Source: Haloglomus irregulare
GTDB taxonomy: Archaea; Halobacteriota; Halobacteria; Halobacteriales; Haloarculaceae
Direction of reading: 5' to 3'
NCBI RefSeq assembly: GCF_007421925.1
Contig: NZ_QMDX01000010.1
Coordinates: 1-64,000, forward strand
Length of the DNA stretch: 64,000 bases
Position 1 is the stretch's first letter, and each line of letters starts with the position of its first letter. The notes below the pieces were generated by a model, which made no database searches, had not been told where the DNA came from, and saw only the letters and a list, made by a program, of their open reading frames with translations. A program made the position numbers and the translations under genes. Positions 44,999 to 52,471 of the stretch are shown one piece after another.

Positions 44999-45826
44999 AT
45001 GGCAGAAGCCACCGAACTCGTAGAGGAGACGAACGTCGACCTGCTGCTGTCGGAGGCCGAACTGGAGGCCCATCGCGAGCATATCACCGCGTTCATCAAG
45101 GGGGTCGTGGACGACGCCGGCGCCGAGGGTGCCGTCCTGGGGTTGTCGGGCGGCATCGACTCGACGCTGACGGCCTTCCTGGCGGTCGAGGCGCTCGGTG
45201 AGGAGGGCCTCCACGGGCTCGTCATGCCGAGCGACGTGAACACGGAGCGGAACATGAGCGACGCCGAGCGCGTCGCCGAGATGCTGGAGATCGAGTACGA
45301 CGTGCTCGATATCAACCCGGTCGTCGACGCGTTCGTCGACGTCGCGCCGGACCACGCGGCCGAGGACCGGATGGCACTCGGGAACGTCCGGGTCCGGACG
45401 CGGGCGGTGCTGAACTACTTCGTCGCCAACGCCGAGTCCGGCGTCGTCCTCGGGACGGGCAACCGCTCGGAGGCGATGGCCGGCTACTACACGAAGTACG
45501 GCGACCAGGCCGTCGACTGCAACCCCATCGGCAACCTGTATAAGTGCCAGGTCCGCCAGCTGGCCCGGCACGTCGGCGTCCCCGACGAGTTCGTCGAGAA
45601 ACCCCCCAGCGCGGAGATGTGGGAGGGCCAGACCGACGAGGGGGAGCTGGGGCTCGACTACGACACGCTGGACGCCATCCTGGCGCTCCACGTCGACGGG
45701 CCGTTCTCGAAGGCCGCGACCGTCCGCGCGCTGGACGTGCCCGAGTCGGCGGTCGAGCATGTCGAGGAGCTGGTCGCGACGAGCGAACATAAGCGCCACA
45801 TGCCGCCGGCGCCCGAACCGCGCTGA
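44999..45826 (+). CDS. nadE: NAD+ synthase (ammonia-type)
   Basis: A 275-residue NadE that amidates nicotinic acid adenine dinucleotide using ATP. The PP-loop SGGIDST is at residues 50-56. Other matches are LVMPSDVNTERNMSDAE, ALGNVRVRTRAVLNYFVAN, VLGTGNRSEAMAGYYTKYGD and PPSAEMWEGQTDEGELG. It lacks a glutaminase domain, so it uses ammonia. It complements nadM at 17 kb. Confidence 0.95.
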   Translation: MAEATELVEETNVDLLLSEAELEAHREHITAFIKGVVDDAGAEGAVLGLSGGIDSTLTAFLAVEALGEEGLHGLVMPSDVNTERNMSDAERVAEMLEIEYDVLDINPVVDAFVDVAPDHAAEDRMALGNVRVRTRAVLNYFVANAESGVVLGTGNRSEAMAGYYTKYGDQAVDCNPIGNLYKCQVRQLARHVGVPDEFVEKPPSAEMWEGQTDEGELGLDYDTLDAILALHVDGPFSKAATVRALDVPESAVEHVEELVATSEHKRHMPPAPEPR

Positions 45827-45874
45827 CCCGGGGTCGACGGTAGCCATTTGAGCGTCCGGACCGAACGGAGTGGT

Positions 45875-46129
45875 ATGGACGAGACGGACGGCTCCCGCCG
45901 GGGGGATGACGACAGCGAGCACGCCACTGAGCGGGACCCGGAGACGGTCGCGGCGACCGTCGAGGAGGTCGAGGGGATCGAGTACGAGAGTGGCAACGTC
46001 GCGGGCGCGTCGCCGACGCGGGACCTGGGCCCGGTCGAACCCGGGGCCCCGACGGTGGAGGGCGCGCTGTTCGTGCTGCTGGGCGTCGTGCTCACGCTCG
46101 CCGTCCTCGCGCAGCTGGTCGGCTTCTGA
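45875..46129 (+). CDS. Small tail-anchored membrane protein
   Basis: An 84-residue protein: an acidic soluble head (DETDGSRRGDDDSEHATE) and one C-terminal helix (VEGALFVLLGVVLTLAVLAQ). It sits 67 bases before nfeD and may be co-transcribed with it. No family function known to me. Confidence 0.6.
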   Translation: MDETDGSRRGDDDSEHATERDPETVAATVEEVEGIEYESGNVAGASPTRDLGPVEPGAPTVEGALFVLLGVVLTLAVLAQLVGF

Positions 46130-46196
46130 GCGGCGGGTCGGCGGCGGGCGGGCGCCAGGGCCCAACGGTTATTCGGTGGGCCATCCTATCTCGAGT

Positions 46197-46811
46197 ATGG
46201 TCGACGCCTTCGCCGTCCTGCCCCTCCAGGGGGGGTTCGAGCTGTTCGGCCTCTCGCTCTCGTTGATCCTCCTCCTCGCGGGTACCGGGCTGATCGTGCT
46301 GGAAGCGCTCGCGCCCGGCGCGCACTTCATCGTCGTCGGGGTGGCGCTGCTGGCCGCCGGCCTCGTCGGCACGCTGCTGGGCTCCGTACTGGGACCGCTC
46401 ACGCCGCTCCTGCTCGCGGCTGTCGTGCTCGTGGCCGGGGCCGGCTCACTGTACGCCTACCGCAACGTCGGCATCTACGGGCGGGAGGACGACGGCCGCA
46501 CCTCCGACTCCGACGCGCTCCGGGGCAAGACTGGCCGCGTCACCGAGCGCGTCACCGCCGACGGCGGCGAGGTGAAGCTCAAGGAGGGCGGGTTCAACCC
46601 CAACTACCAGGCACGGGCCATGGACGGCGCCATCGAGGAGGGCGAGGAGGTCATGGTTATCGACCCGGGTGGTGGCAACGTCCTCACCGTCGAGTCGGTC
46701 GCGAGCATCAGCGAGGACTCCATCGACCGCGAACTCGCGCGCGAGCGGGCCCGAGGGGAGCACGAGGCCGACGGCGAGACGGACCGCGACGACGAACCCG
46801 AGGTCGCCTGA
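46197..46811 (+). CDS. NfeD-family membrane protein
   Basis: A 204-residue protein with three or four N-terminal helices (LSLILLLAGTGLIVLEALAPG, FIVVGVALLAAGLVGTLLG, LLLAAVVLVAGAGSLYAY) and a C-terminal OB-fold: LRGKTGRVTERVTADGGEVKL followed by AMDGAIEEGEEVMVIDPGGGNVLTVE (read as two pieces). NfeD proteins work with stomatin/SPFH proteins in membrane quality control; no SPFH gene is adjacent here. A GGTTATTCG box lies about 28 bases upstream. Confidence 0.85.
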   Translation: MVDAFAVLPLQGGFELFGLSLSLILLLAGTGLIVLEALAPGAHFIVVGVALLAAGLVGTLLGSVLGPLTPLLLAAVVLVAGAGSLYAYRNVGIYGREDDGRTSDSDALRGKTGRVTERVTADGGEVKLKEGGFNPNYQARAMDGAIEEGEEVMVIDPGGGNVLTVESVASISEDSIDRELARERARGEHEADGETDRDDEPEVA

Positions 46812-46966
46812 CACGGGACGACGAGGGCGTTTTCTCTGGCAGATGGCCGATACGCCGATAGAACCGGTAGTTCCGACTGAACGTGTCCAGTTCACAGCGA
46901 ACCGTCACCGGTTCCCCACAACGCCCATCCGTCAGGTTCACGCTGTCGACCCGAGAACGACATGTC

Positions 46967-48286
46967 ATGACCCTCTCCGATGGCACGTACCGCATCGCCG
47001 GCGGACACGTCCTGCGACCGGACGCCACCGTCGGGCGCGCGGACGTCCTCGTCGACGGGTCGGCCGGCGTCGTCGAGGCCGTCGGCGACCCGGACGACCT
47101 CCCCGCCGTGGACGCGACGCTCGACGCCACGGACGGCCTCGTCATGCCCGGCCTCGTCAACGCACACACCCACGTCGCGATGACGCTCCTGCGCGGATAC
47201 GCCGACGACAAGTCGCTGGACCGGTGGCTGCAGGAGGACGTCTGGCCCGTGGAGGGTGTCCTCGAGCCCGAGGACGTCCGGGCCGGGGCGCGACTCGGCG
47301 TCCTGGAGATGATCCGCTCTGGGACGACCGCCTTCGCCGACATGTACTTCCACATGGAGCAGGTGGCGGACGTGGTAGCCGAAACCGGCCTCCGGGCACG
47401 ACTGGGTCACGGCGTCGTCACGGTCGGGAAGGACGACGACGCGGCCCGCGCGGACTTCGAGGAGTCGCTGGACGTGGCTCGCGACCTGGACGGGGCCGCT
47501 GACGGCCGCGTCCGGACGATGGTCGCCCCCCACTCGCTCACCACGGTCGGGACCGGCTACCTGGACGAGTTCATCCCACGAGCCCGCGAGGCCGGCGTCC
47601 CGGTGCACCTGCACGCCAACGAGACGCGCGACGAGGTCGAGCCGCTCGTCGAGGCCCACGACCAGCGTCCGCTCGTGTACGCCCGGGACCGCGGGCTGCT
47701 GGCGTCCGAGGACTTCCTCGCCCACGGCGTGCACCTCGACGGCCCGGAGGTCGGCCTGCTGGCCGAGACCGGCACCGGCGTCGTCCACTGCCCGGCGTCG
47801 AACATGAAGCTCGCGAGCGGGATGGCGCCCGTCCAGCGGCTGCTTGACGCCGGCGTCCCGGTCGCGCTCGGGACCGACGGCGCCGCTTCGAACAACGACC
47901 TCTCGATGTTCGACGAACTGCGCGACGCGGCCATGCTGGGGAAGCTCGCCGCGGACGACGCGAGCGCGGTCCCGGCCGCGACCGCCGTCCGGATGGCGAC
48001 CGCGGGCGGCGCGGCCGTGCTGGACCTGCCGGGCGGCCGGGTCGAACCCGGCGCCGCGGCCGACCTCGCCGTGGTCGACCTCGACGCGGCACACCTCACC
48101 CCGCGACACGACCCGGTCAGTCACCTCGCGTACGCCGCGAGCGGCCACGACGTGCGCCACACGGTCTGCGACGGTCGCGTGCTGATGCGCGACCGGGAGG
48201 TGCTGGCGCTGGACCCCGAGGCGACCAAGCGGGAGGCCACGCGCCGGAGCCGCGACGCCGTCTCGCGAGCCACCGGCGACGAGTGA
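46967..48286 (+). CDS. Amidohydrolase, SAH/MTA/5'-deoxyadenosine deaminase family
   Basis: A 439-residue metal-dependent amidohydrolase. Metal and catalytic ligands lie in VNAHTHVAMTLLRG, PVHLHANETRDEV, FLAHGVHL and LGTDGAASNNDLSMFDE, the pattern of the MtaD/SAH deaminase/DadD group. It removes the amino group from adenosine derivatives such as SAH. Adenosylhomocysteinase follows about 1 kb downstream, which supports a role in recycling the by-product of methylation. Starting at MTLSDGTYRIAGG gives the usual length. MTA or 5'-deoxyadenosine could be the main substrate instead. Confidence 0.87.
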   Translation: MTLSDGTYRIAGGHVLRPDATVGRADVLVDGSAGVVEAVGDPDDLPAVDATLDATDGLVMPGLVNAHTHVAMTLLRGYADDKSLDRWLQEDVWPVEGVLEPEDVRAGARLGVLEMIRSGTTAFADMYFHMEQVADVVAETGLRARLGHGVVTVGKDDDAARADFEESLDVARDLDGAADGRVRTMVAPHSLTTVGTGYLDEFIPRAREAGVPVHLHANETRDEVEPLVEAHDQRPLVYARDRGLLASEDFLAHGVHLDGPEVGLLAETGTGVVHCPASNMKLASGMAPVQRLLDAGVPVALGTDGAASNNDLSMFDELRDAAMLGKLAADDASAVPAATAVRMATAGGAAVLDLPGGRVEPGAAADLAVVDLDAAHLTPRHDPVSHLAYAASGHDVRHTVCDGRVLMRDREVLALDPEATKREATRRSRDAVSRATGDE

Positions 48287-48548
48287 GGGTCGACTCGCGG
48301 GGACCACGCGCAGCCCCGCTCCCGCACGGGGCGGACCTACCACCCCACTCGTAGCCCCGGATACCGACCCTCGACCCGGATGGCTCCGGCCTCGCGGCGG
48401 GCCGCTCGCCCCCGATGGTGATGCGAGATGCACCGAACAGTGAGAGCCACTCAAAACACTCTTTGAACGATGAAAGTCGCTCTGAGAACCGTGTATGCTA
48501 TCGAGACGACCGCGTTGAACGGGGTGAACGGAACGAACGTGGACCGCG
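48287..48548. other. Intergenic stretch, no gene seen
   Basis: About 260 bases between the deaminase and the promoter of the secreted acidic protein. No supported frame, RNA gene or repeat. Confidence 0.4.
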
Positions 48549-48556
48549 CTTTATGC
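48549..48556 (+). promoter_or_regulatory. TATA box for the secreted acidic protein
   Basis: CTTTATGC, about 28 bases before the ATG at 48584. Supports that start over the longer frame. Confidence 0.5.
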
Positions 48557-48583
48557 TGGTATCCCGGAAAGGAACGAGTGACG

Positions 48584-49210
48584 ATGACCAGCACTCGGCA
48601 CAAACTGCTCGCGGTCGGTATGGTGGTGGCGATGGTCCTGATGGCCCTCGCTCCGGCCGCCGCGGCCGCGACGACACAGGAGGACGGCGACACTGACACA
48701 CCCACTCCCACGCCGACCGACGACGGCGAGACAGAGGAGGACGCGGACGAGACGGGCGACAACGAAACGGACGCCGAAGAGGAGTTGGACGGCGACGAGG
48801 AGGATAGCGATACGAACGAAACGGAGACCGACGACGGCAACGAAACGGAGACCGACGACGGCAACGAGTCCGACGCGTTCGGCCTCGAGGTCTCCTCGTT
48901 CGTCTCGGGCCTCCTCGACGGCAACTCGACGAACGACACCAACGCGACGGCCGGGCCGGGCAACGGTATCGGCCGGCTCGTCGCCGACTTCGTCCTGGCG
49001 AACAACCCCGGTAACGCGCCCGAGAGCGCCGGGCCGCCGGCCGACGCCGGTCCCGGTAACGACACGAACGTGACCACCGGCCCGCCGGACGACGCCGGCC
49101 CGCCGGACGACGCCGGCCCGCCGGATGACGCCGGCCCGGGCGGTGGCGGCGATGCGGACGATGCCGAGACCAGCGGCGGTGGCGGCCCCGGCCACAGAGG
49201 TCCCAACTGA
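48584..49210 (+). CDS. Secreted, highly acidic repeat protein
   Basis: A 208-residue protein with a Sec signal (residues about 6-30, LLAVGMVVAMVLMALAPAAAA). The rest is disordered: a Thr/Pro stretch, an Asp/Glu-rich block with ETDDGNE repeated twice, many N-x-S/T sites, and GPPDDA repeated three times (18-base tandem repeat at about 49080-49133) before a Gly-rich end. No domain recognised. Composition suggests a surface-exposed, possibly glycosylated spacer or matrix protein. Confidence 0.65.
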   Translation: MTSTRHKLLAVGMVVAMVLMALAPAAAAATTQEDGDTDTPTPTPTDDGETEEDADETGDNETDAEEELDGDEEDSDTNETETDDGNETETDDGNESDAFGLEVSSFVSGLLDGNSTNDTNATAGPGNGIGRLVADFVLANNPGNAPESAGPPADAGPGNDTNVTTGPPDDAGPPDDAGPPDDAGPGGGGDADDAETSGGGGPGHRGPN

Positions 49211-49334
49211 TTCGGTAGTTCAGCTCCACGTTCTCCCCCGTTTCTCGCACCGTGTCGGCGTCGCCGCCGGTTCGGCAGCGCACCCGACGGCGGTGTTCGG
49301 TAGCGTTTTCCGGGCGCTCCCCCTCGATGTGGAT

Positions 49335-50612
49335 ATGACCGAGACCATCACGGGCCGGGTCGAGGACCCGGACGCGGCCCGCGAGTCGGGTCGGCAGAAG
49401 ATCTCGTGGGCACGTCAGCATATGCCCATCCTGGCGTCGCTGCGCGAGGAGTTCCGCGGCGAGCGACCCCTCGAGGGCGAGACCGTCGGGATGGCGATGC
49501 ACGTCGAGGCGAAGACGGCCGTCCTGACCGAGACGCTGGCCGAGGCCGGCGCCGAGGTCGCGATCACCGGCTGCAACCCGCTCTCGACCCACGACGACGT
49601 GAGCGTCGCGCTCGACGCCCATCCGTCGATCACCTCCTACGCCGAGCGCGGCGTCGACGACGACGAGTACTACGAGGCGATGGAGGCAGTCATCGCACAC
49701 GAGCCGACCATCACGGTCGACGACGGCGGCGATCTCGTCTTCCGCATCCACGAGGAGCACCCCGAGCTCATCGAGGGCATCGTCGGCGGCTGTGAGGAGA
49801 CGACTACCGGCGTCCACCGACTGCGCGCCATGGCCGAGGACGGCGCGCTCGAATATCCGATGTTCGCCGTCAACGACACGCCGATGAAGCGGCTGTTCGA
49901 CAACGTCCACGGCACCGGCGAGGCCGCGCTGTCGAACATCTCGATGACGACGAACCTCTCGTTCGCGGGGAAGACGGTCGTCGTCGCGGGCTACGGCTAC
50001 TGTGGCCGCGGCGTCGCCAAGAAGGCCGCCGGGCAGAACGCGAACGTCGTCGTCACGGAGGTCGACCCCCGACGGGCGCTGGAGGCCCACATGGAGGGAT
50101 ACGAGGTCCTGCCGATGGCCGAGGCCGCCGCCGAGGGCGACATCTTCGTCACGACCACCGGCAATCGTGACGTCATCACGCAGGAGCACTTCCGGAGGAT
50201 GGACGACGGCGTCGTCCTCTCGAACGCCGGCCACTTCGACGTGGAGATCAATCTCGACCAGCTCGACGACATGGCCGAGGCTCGCGAGGAGGTCCGCGAC
50301 GGGGTCGAGGCGTTCGAGCTCCCCGACGGGCGCCGCATCAACGTGCTCGCGGAGGGGCGACTCGTCAACCTGGCCTCCCCCATCGCGATGGGCCACCCGG
50401 TCGAGGTCATGGACCAGTCGTTCGGCATCCAGGCGGTCTGCGCGCGGGAACTGGTCGCGAACACCGACCCGTACGAGGCCGGCGTCCACGACGTGCCGGA
50501 CGAACTCGACCGCGAGGTCGCCGAGGTGAAGCTCGACGCCGAGGGGATCGAGGTTGACGAGCTGAGCGACGCGCAGCGAGACTACATGGACTCCTGGGAC
50601 CACGGGACCTGA
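49335..50612 (+). CDS. ahcY: Adenosylhomocysteinase
   Basis: A 425-residue enzyme that splits S-adenosylhomocysteine into adenosine and homocysteine, using bound NAD+. Matches: ISWARQHMPILASLREEF, ITGCNPLSTHDDV, MFAVNDTPMKRLFDNVHGTG (contains the active Lys region), the NAD loop VVVAGYGYCGRGVAKK, and LSNAGHFDVEI. It lies downstream of the deaminase that can act on the same substrate. ATG at 49335. Confidence 0.95.
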   Translation: MTETITGRVEDPDAARESGRQKISWARQHMPILASLREEFRGERPLEGETVGMAMHVEAKTAVLTETLAEAGAEVAITGCNPLSTHDDVSVALDAHPSITSYAERGVDDDEYYEAMEAVIAHEPTITVDDGGDLVFRIHEEHPELIEGIVGGCEETTTGVHRLRAMAEDGALEYPMFAVNDTPMKRLFDNVHGTGEAALSNISMTTNLSFAGKTVVVAGYGYCGRGVAKKAAGQNANVVVTEVDPRRALEAHMEGYEVLPMAEAAAEGDIFVTTTGNRDVITQEHFRRMDDGVVLSNAGHFDVEINLDQLDDMAEAREEVRDGVEAFELPDGRRINVLAEGRLVNLASPIAMGHPVEVMDQSFGIQAVCARELVANTDPYEAGVHDVPDELDREVAEVKLDAEGIEVDELSDAQRDYMDSWDHGT

Positions 50613-50652
50613 GGGCCACCGTTTCTTCATCCTCCGGTCGCTGCTCCGACGT

Positions 50653-50916
50653 ATGACGCTCGCCTTCGAGCCCAGCACGCTCACCTGCGCGGTCTGCGGC
50701 GACGGTATCGACTCGGGCTACCTCCCCGTCACCGGGACCGACGGCGGCGACGAGCCGCTCACCGACGCCGCGGCCTGTGACGCCTGCGGGTTCACGGCCG
50801 TCGGGATGGGCGGCTGCGCGCCGGAACTCGACGACCTGACCGATGACCCGGCGGCCGACGCGCTCTGCCACGTCCGGTTCACCGGGGACGGGGTCGAGGT
50901 ACTCCGTCGGAAGTGA
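50653..50916 (+). CDS. Small four-cysteine zinc protein
   Basis: An 87-residue protein with C-x2-C knuckles TCAVCGDGI and ACDACGFTA, and two further cysteines (GGCAPEL, ALCHVRF). It probably binds zinc. It lies 40 bases after ahcY on the same strand and may share its transcript. Function unknown. Confidence 0.65.
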   Translation: MTLAFEPSTLTCAVCGDGIDSGYLPVTGTDGGDEPLTDAAACDACGFTAVGMGGCAPELDDLTDDPAADALCHVRFTGDGVEVLRRK

Positions 50917-50986
50917 TCCCGCCGGACGGCCCTTGAGGTGGCAGCGCGGCCCTCGCGGCCGGTTTCACTTCCGGTTTCGGGCGTTC

Positions 50987-50995
50987 GTTTAAATC
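50987..50995 (+). promoter_or_regulatory. TATA box for the DUF5790-like gene
   Basis: GTTTAAATC, about 26 bases before the ATG at 51017; implies a leaderless transcript. Confidence 0.5.
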
Positions 50996-51016
50996 GTCTC
51001 CCCGAGAACAGCGGGT

Positions 51017-51424
51017 ATGAGCCAGTCCACCTTCGACGACGACGAGCTGTTCGATGAGGCCACCAGCGAGATGCGCGAGGAGGTCGAGGAGGCCCTCGAG
51101 ACGGCCCGGGCCGAGCTCCCCGAACCGGACGCCGTCTGGGAGGTGGAGGCGGACAACACGCTGGGCGTGCTGAACGCGCTGAAGGGGGCCCTCGACGTCG
51201 GCGACGCCGGCGACCATCTCCGCGAGGCCAAAAAGCAGTTCGTCCTCGGCCAGCGGGCCGACGCGTTCGAGGACGCCGACGACCTCGAGGACGACATCGG
51301 GGAGCTGGAGGCCCTGTTCGGCGACATCGAGACCGCACACGGGGAGGCCTCCGACCTCGCCGCCACGGTCCCGGGCCTGAAGTCGACGCTGGAGGACGCC
51401 CACGGGGACGAGGAGGAAGCGTAA
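51017..51424 (+). CDS. DUF5790-like haloarchaeal protein
   Basis: A 135-residue, strongly acidic, helix-rich protein (SQSTFDDDELFDEATSEMRE at the start, then DNTLGVLNALKGALDVGDAG and LREAKKQFVLGQRADAFED). I believe it belongs to haloarchaeal family DUF5790. Helical repeats suggest a coiled, possibly dimeric, cytosolic protein. No function known. Confidence 0.7.
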   Translation: MSQSTFDDDELFDEATSEMREEVEEALETARAELPEPDAVWEVEADNTLGVLNALKGALDVGDAGDHLREAKKQFVLGQRADAFEDADDLEDDIGELEALFGDIETAHGEASDLAATVPGLKSTLEDAHGDEEEA

Positions 51425-51487
51425 TCGGGGCTGCGACCTACAGGTCGACAGTACCGGCCAGTGCAGCCGGATGCGGCTGGCTTCCGC

Positions 51488-52237
51488 CTAATTCGGCCCG
51501 TCGTCGACTCCCCACTCCCGTTCGGCAAGAGCCGTCAGTACCCGGACGCAGGCGTCGGCCGCCGAGGTGAGCAACCGCTCGCCTTCCGCCGCCGTCGCGG
51601 GCGTGGGGTCCGCGAGGTTGCCGCTCTCCGAGAACTCGTCGAAGTCGTAGGCGAGGTTGGTGTCGTCGACGAAGACGCCGAACTCGTGGCCCGCGCCCGC
51701 GGCGGCCTCCTCGTAGCGGTCCTCGCGGACCAGTTCCGGCGCGAGATGGAGCATCATACTGGTCTCCGTCGGCCCGCCGTGCCCCAGTTCGAACTCCGGT
51801 GCGACCACGTCGAACCAGGTGAACGGTACCGCGTAGCAGTCGCCGTCCCGGGTCAGGCGGGCACAGACCTCCCGGAGCGCGCCCGTGTTCCCGCCGTGGC
51901 CGTTGACGACCACTACGCGGTCGAAGCCGTGGTGCGCGAGCGACCGGCAGACGTCGGCGACGTACGACCGGAAGGTGTCCTCGGACACCCAGAGGCTCCC
52001 GTCGAAGGCGCGGTGCTCCTCGGCAACGCCGACGGGGACCGCCGGGGCGACGACCGGGTCCTCGCCGTGCTCGTCGGCGTAGCGCTCGGCGGCCGCCTCG
52101 GCGATGGCCTCGGCGCTGGCCATGTCGACACCCAGTGGCGCGTGCGGCCCGTGCTGCTCGGTCGACCCGACCGGGAGGAGTGCGAGGTCGGTGTCGGCGT
52201 CGCGGATATCGGTCCAGGTGTGTTCATCGAGGTTCAT
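51488..52237 (-). CDS. Creatininase-family amidohydrolase (ArfB-like)
   Basis: A 249-residue member of the creatininase family. Metal-site motifs are LPVGSTEQHGPHAPLGVD (Glu-His-x-x-H...D), VVVVNGHGGNTGAL and ELGHGGPTETSMM (Glu). In archaea a member of this family (ArfB) removes the formyl group in riboflavin and F420 precursor synthesis. Nothing adjacent proves that role, so a generic amidase remains possible. Confidence 0.82.
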   Translation of the reverse strand: MNLDEHTWTDIRDADTDLALLPVGSTEQHGPHAPLGVDMASAEAIAEAAAERYADEHGEDPVVAPAVPVGVAEEHRAFDGSLWVSEDTFRSYVADVCRSLAHHGFDRVVVVNGHGGNTGALREVCARLTRDGDCYAVPFTWFDVVAPEFELGHGGPTETSMMLHLAPELVREDRYEEAAAGAGHEFGVFVDDTNLAYDFDEFSESGNLADPTPATAAEGERLLTSAADACVRVLTALAEREWGVDDGPN

Positions 52238-52325
52238 GGCCCATGGTGGGACCGCGGGCGGCTAATAGGCGGGTGGTCGCCTCTCGCCGAGTCCCGGGGC
52301 GAGCTTTTTCCTGAACGTTTTTGCA

Positions 52326-52455
52326 CGGCGGGTCGGCCAGGAGCGCCGTTCGGGAGAGCGGAACTCTCCAATGGTCGGCGAATCGAAGATTCGCCTCGAC
52401 ATCAGAAATCCTCGATTCCGAGGACGGCGAAGCCGGCGCACGAGCCGACCCGCCG
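52326..52455. repeat. Folded palindromic element (outer 12-bp stem, three inner hairpins)
   Basis: CGGCGGGTCGGC (52326-52337) is the exact reverse complement of GCCGACCCGCCG (52444-52455). Inside are three perfect hairpins: GGAGAG/CTCTCC (52353-52369), GGCGAATC/GATTCGCC with a three-base loop (52377-52395), and TCCTCG/CGAGGA (52409-52424). The whole can fold as a four-way, cloverleaf-like junction. It lies between the ABC exporter's 3' end and the creatininase-like gene's 5' end on the minus strand. Confidence 0.75.
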
Positions 52456-52471
52456 CGCAGAAAAGCCCCCG

